A DNA stretch of 9,720 bases, taken from the NCBI GenBank assembly GCA_016283605.1, contig JAEENF010000282.1:1-9720 (forward strand), in the 5' to 3' direction. The translations under genes were made by a program, and so were the position numbers. Shown piece after piece: positions 7,356 to 9,720 of this stretch. This DNA is from Prevotella sp. (GTDB taxonomy: Bacteria > Bacteroidota > Bacteroidia > Bacteroidales > Bacteroidaceae). Position 1 is the first letter of the stretch, and every line of letters begins with the position of its first letter. A model generated the notes under the pieces. That model worked only from the letters and a program-made list of their open reading frames with translations, had not been told where the DNA came from and did no database searches.

Positions 7356-7898
7356 TTAGACTTCCTCGATAATCTTAGCACCTTCCTTCAGAGCCTCCAT
7401 ATTCAGGGGGATGAGGTCGTGGTGACGCTCAGGAAGAGTCTTCTTTAAAGCTTTCTCCACGCCCTTGTCGCTCACTACAGGAGCCACCTTCAACAGTCCA
7501 CCGAGTACGATCATGTTAAACACCTTACCGTTTTTCATCTCGGCAGCCTTGTCCATAGCGTTGATCTCATAAATGGTGATGTCCTTACGAGTAGGCTTGT
7601 TGATGATGCCAAAGCCGTCGTAAATCAGGATACCACCAGGCTTGATCTTCGGCTCGAACTTCTCGAGCGAGGGCTGGTTCAGCACCACAGCGATGTCGTA
7701 CTTGCTGAGGATAGGCGAAGAGATGCGCTCATCGCTGACGATCACCGTCACGTTGGCCGTACCACCACGCTGCTCAGGACCGTAGGCAGGCATCCAAGTC
7801 ACCTCTTTATCCTCCATCAGTCCACTATAGGCCAGAATCTTACCCATCGAGAGCACGCCCTGACCTCCGAAACCTGAAATAATTATCTCCTTTTTCAT
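7356..7898 (-). CDS. 2-oxoacid:ferredoxin oxidoreductase, gamma subunit
   Basis: This is the gamma chain of a VOR/KOR-type oxidoreductase, which oxidatively decarboxylates a 2-oxoacid to acyl-CoA with electrons passed to ferredoxin. The 180 residues match the usual size of a free gamma subunit. The glycine-rich GFGGQG at residues 9-14 and YGPEQRGG at 39-46 are family hallmarks; the domain forms part of the CoA-binding region. The start at 7898 (MKKEIIISGF) begins exactly at the family core. Its ATG overlaps the TGA of the beta gene as ATGA (7895-7898), implying translational coupling. The frame runs 21 codons further upstream, but that extension lies inside the beta gene. The stop codon is followed by the shared terminator. 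Confidence 0.93.
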   Translation of the reverse strand: MKKEIIISGFGGQGVLSMGKILAYSGLMEDKEVTWMPAYGPEQRGGTANVTVIVSDERISSPILSKYDIAVVLNQPSLEKFEPKIKPGGILIYDGFGIINKPTRKDITIYEINAMDKAAEMKNGKVFNMIVLGGLLKVAPVVSDKGVEKALKKTLPERHHDLIPLNMEALKEGAKIIEEV

Positions 7899-8665
7899 TT
7901 GTCTGTCGTATCTTTTAAGTCTCCTTTGGGATAGAAGGGGAACATATTCTCCTTCATCCATTCGTTAGCCTTAGCAGGCGTGAGTTTCCAACCGCTGTTA
8001 CAAGTAGAGACGAACTCCACGAGCGATGAACCCTTACCAGCCATCGAAGCCTCGAAAGCCTTGCGCAGTGCCTTCTTCGCCTTGTTGATAGAGGCCACAG
8101 ACTCCACACTCTGACGAGTGACGTAGCAAGTACCCTCGAGTCCAGCAGCGATATCTGCCATCTTCAGGGGATAGCCGTGCAACTGAGGATCACGGCCATA
8201 AGGACAAGTAGAGGTCTTCTGACCAATCAGGGTCGTAGGAGCCATCTGACCACCCGTCATACCGTAGATGGCATTGTTGACGAAGATAATCACGATGTTC
8301 TCACCACGGTTCAGGGCGTGGATGGTCTCACAGGTACCGATACAAGCCAGGTCACCATCACCCTGATAGGTGAACACCAGACGATCAGGCCAGCAGCGCT
8401 TGATACCCGTAGCCAGTGCGGGAGCACGACCGTGGGCAGCCTCCTGCCAGTCAATATCTATATAATTGTACGCGAAGACGGCACAGCCTACAGGGCTTAC
8501 ACCTACGGCCTTGTCTTCCATACCCATCTCTTCGATGACTTCGGCAATGAGCTTATGCACCACACCGTGACTACAGCCCGGGCAGTAGTGCATGTTGTTG
8601 TCGTTCATCAGCGTCGGCTTCTTGCAGACGATATTCTCTGGTTGAACTATTTGATTTCTATCCAT
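7895..8665 (-). CDS. 2-oxoacid:ferredoxin oxidoreductase, beta (TPP-binding) subunit
   Basis: This catalytic chain binds thiamine diphosphate and an iron-sulfur cluster. In its 256 residues CPGC lies at 28-31, SPVGC ends at C61, and the TPP/Mg motif runs from GDGD at 102-105 to NN at 130-131, followed by AIYGMTGGQ. C28, C31, C61 and C222 are spaced like the four ligands of the proximal [4Fe-4S] cluster in archaeal homologues, so they are the inferred ligands. It is preceded by the alpha gene with a 3-base gap and overlaps gamma by 4 bases, so the three are one operon. Whether it prefers branched-chain oxoacids (EC 1.2.7.7) or 2-oxoglutarate (EC 1.2.7.3) is not decided by the visible motifs; pyruvate is less likely given the split-subunit architecture. 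Confidence 0.93.
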   Translation of the reverse strand: MDRNQIVQPENIVCKKPTLMNDNNMHYCPGCSHGVVHKLIAEVIEEMGMEDKAVGVSPVGCAVFAYNYIDIDWQEAAHGRAPALATGIKRCWPDRLVFTYQGDGDLACIGTCETIHALNRGENIVIIFVNNAIYGMTGGQMAPTTLIGQKTSTCPYGRDPQLHGYPLKMADIAAGLEGTCYVTRQSVESVASINKAKKALRKAFEASMAGKGSSLVEFVSTCNSGWKLTPAKANEWMKENMFPFYPKGDLKDTTDK

Positions 8666-8668
8666 AAC

Positions 8669-9720
8669 TTACATGACCTTCTTTAAAGCTTCAACAATCT
8701 CCTCGGGATCGGGCACGATACCTCCCAGACGACCGAACTGCTCTACAGGCACAGCGCCATTCACAGCCAAGCGAACATCCTGTACCATCTGACCAGCATT
8801 GATCTCTGCCACGAGGATACCCTTCACCTTCTTCGACAACTCAGCAATCTGCTTCTCAGGGAACGGGAACAGCGTGATAGGACGGAACAGTCCGACCTTG
8901 ATACCCTGCTCGCGGGCAATCTCCACAGATTTCTCAGCGATACGGGCTGCAGAACCAAAGGCGACGATAGCATACTCTGCATCGTCCATCAGCTGCTCCT
9001 CATAGCGAACCTCATTCTCCTGAATCTTAGCATATTTCTCCTGGAGAGCGATGTTGCGCTGCTCCATGATCTCAGGCTTCAGCTCCAGAGAAGTGATGAC
9101 CACACGCTCACGATTCTTCGGCTTACCAGTAGAAGCCCAAGGGCACTGCTTGATCACCTCCTCATCCGTACGACGGGGCTTGTAGGGAGGCAGCACCACC
9201 TTCTCCATCATCTGACCAATCACACCGTCAGAGAGAATCATAGCGGGATTGCGATACTTGAAGGCCAACTCAAAAGCGAGATCCACAAAATCGGCCATCT
9301 CCTGAACAGAAGACGGAGCCAGTACGATCACCTTATAGTCACCATTACCACCACCACGGGTAGCCTGGAAATAGTCACCCTGTGAAGGCTGGATAGTTCC
9401 CAGACCAGGACCGCCACGCTGAACATTCACAAACACGCCAGGCACCTCGGCACCAGCCATATAAGTGATACCCTCCTGCATCAGGGCGATACCAGGACTC
9501 GACGATGAAGTCATCGCACGCTTACCAGCACCGGCAGCACCATAGACCATGTAAATCGAAGCCAGCTCACTCTCTGCCTGAACCACCTGCATTCCAGTGG
9601 TCTCCCAAGGCTTCAGCTCAGCCAGCGTCTCAATCACTTCACTCTGCGGAGTAATAGGATAGCCGAAATAGCCGTCGCATCCGCAACGAATAGCAGCGTG
9701 GGCAATAGCCTCGTTGCCTT
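8669..9720 (-). CDS. vorB: 2-oxoacid:ferredoxin oxidoreductase, alpha subunit (VorB-like), 5' end missing
   Basis: The alpha chain supplies the pyrimidine-binding and transketolase-C-like domains of the VOR/KOR complex. The frame is open to the right edge, and 349 residues are visible. Reading up to the edge reveals GNEAIAHAAIRCGC and then GYPITPQSE at visible residues 19-27. This is the family N-terminal block, whose Thr contacts the 2-oxoacid carboxylate. Only a short N-terminal piece is therefore missing. Further on come TSSSSPG and VQRGGPGLGT, both typical of the family. A GTG at 9637-9635 is an internal Val, not the start. In related operons a small ferredoxin-like delta subunit lies upstream of alpha; here that would be outside the window. 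The VorB label rests on general resemblance to Bacteroidetes proteins carrying that name; substrate preference is unproven. Confidence 0.92.
   Translation of the reverse strand, partial: GNEAIAHAAIRCGCDGYFGYPITPQSEVIETLAELKPWETTGMQVVQAESELASIYMVYGAAGAGKRAMTSSSSPGIALMQEGITYMAGAEVPGVFVNVQRGGPGLGTIQPSQGDYFQATRGGGNGDYKVIVLAPSSVQEMADFVDLAFELAFKYRNPAMILSDGVIGQMMEKVVLPPYKPRRTDEEVIKQCPWASTGKPKNRERVVITSLELKPEIMEQRNIALQEKYAKIQENEVRYEEQLMDDAEYAIVAFGSAARIAEKSVEIAREQGIKVGLFRPITLFPFPEKQIAELSKKVKGILVAEINAGQMVQDVRLAVNGAVPVEQFGRLGGIVPDPEEIVEALKKVM

Noticed and set aside
7899..7961. Upstream start for the gamma subunit at 7961
   Set aside because: The extra 21 codons lie inside the beta gene in another frame. 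The ATGA overlap at 7895-7898 starts exactly at the conserved gamma core.
8177..8686. 169-codon plus-strand open frame opposite the beta subunit gene
   Set aside because: It is a shadow of the conserved beta subunit, without motifs or a plausible promoter.

Overview
The window looks like the chromosome of an anaerobic Bacteroidales bacterium, most likely Prevotellaceae. The evidence is Bacteroidetes-type promoter motifs (TAnnTTTG), start codons without Shine-Dalgarno sequences, exported proteins whose signal peptides end in ...SAQ, an E. coli-type IlvD, and a split ferredoxin-linked 2-oxoacid oxidoreductase operon. The genus is inferred. No tRNA, rRNA, CRISPR array, transposase or phage gene was seen.

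Layout from left to right: (1) Positions 1-94 hold no recognisable gene. They contain a short hairpin and the edge of a 9-bp tandem repeat that runs out of the window. (2) ilvD, dihydroxy-acid dehydratase, lies on the minus strand at 95-1903. (3) A 120-bp divergent intergenic region carries promoter-like motifs in both directions and two perfect dyads. (4) A plus-strand pair of exported enzymes follows. The first is a 1327-residue fusion of a complete GH2 glycosidase with a complete UshA-like 5'-nucleotidase (2024-6007). The second is a histidine-type (acid phosphatase/phytase clan) phosphatase (6053-7315). (5) A perfect 12-bp-stem hairpin at 7321-7348 separates this pair from a converging operon. 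(6) The minus-strand operon encodes the alpha (truncated by the right edge), beta and gamma subunits of a 2-oxoacid:ferredoxin oxidoreductase of the VOR/KOR type. Its genes are 3 bp apart or overlap by 4 bp.

How they fit together: IlvD makes the branched-chain 2-oxoacids (2-oxoisovalerate and 2-oxo-3-methylvalerate) that a VOR-type oxidoreductase could consume or, run in reverse, produce. The two loci are separate transcription units, so this link is only metabolic. The central pair is a small envelope hydrolase cassette. The fusion can in principle cleave a glycosidic bond and remove phosphate from a nucleotide or nucleotide sugar, and the downstream enzyme removes phosphate from organic phosphomonoesters. 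Together they suggest scavenging of sugar, nucleoside and phosphate outside the inner membrane. No SusC/SusD pair is present, so this is not a visible polysaccharide utilisation locus. The GH2-nucleotidase fusion is the most unusual item in the window.
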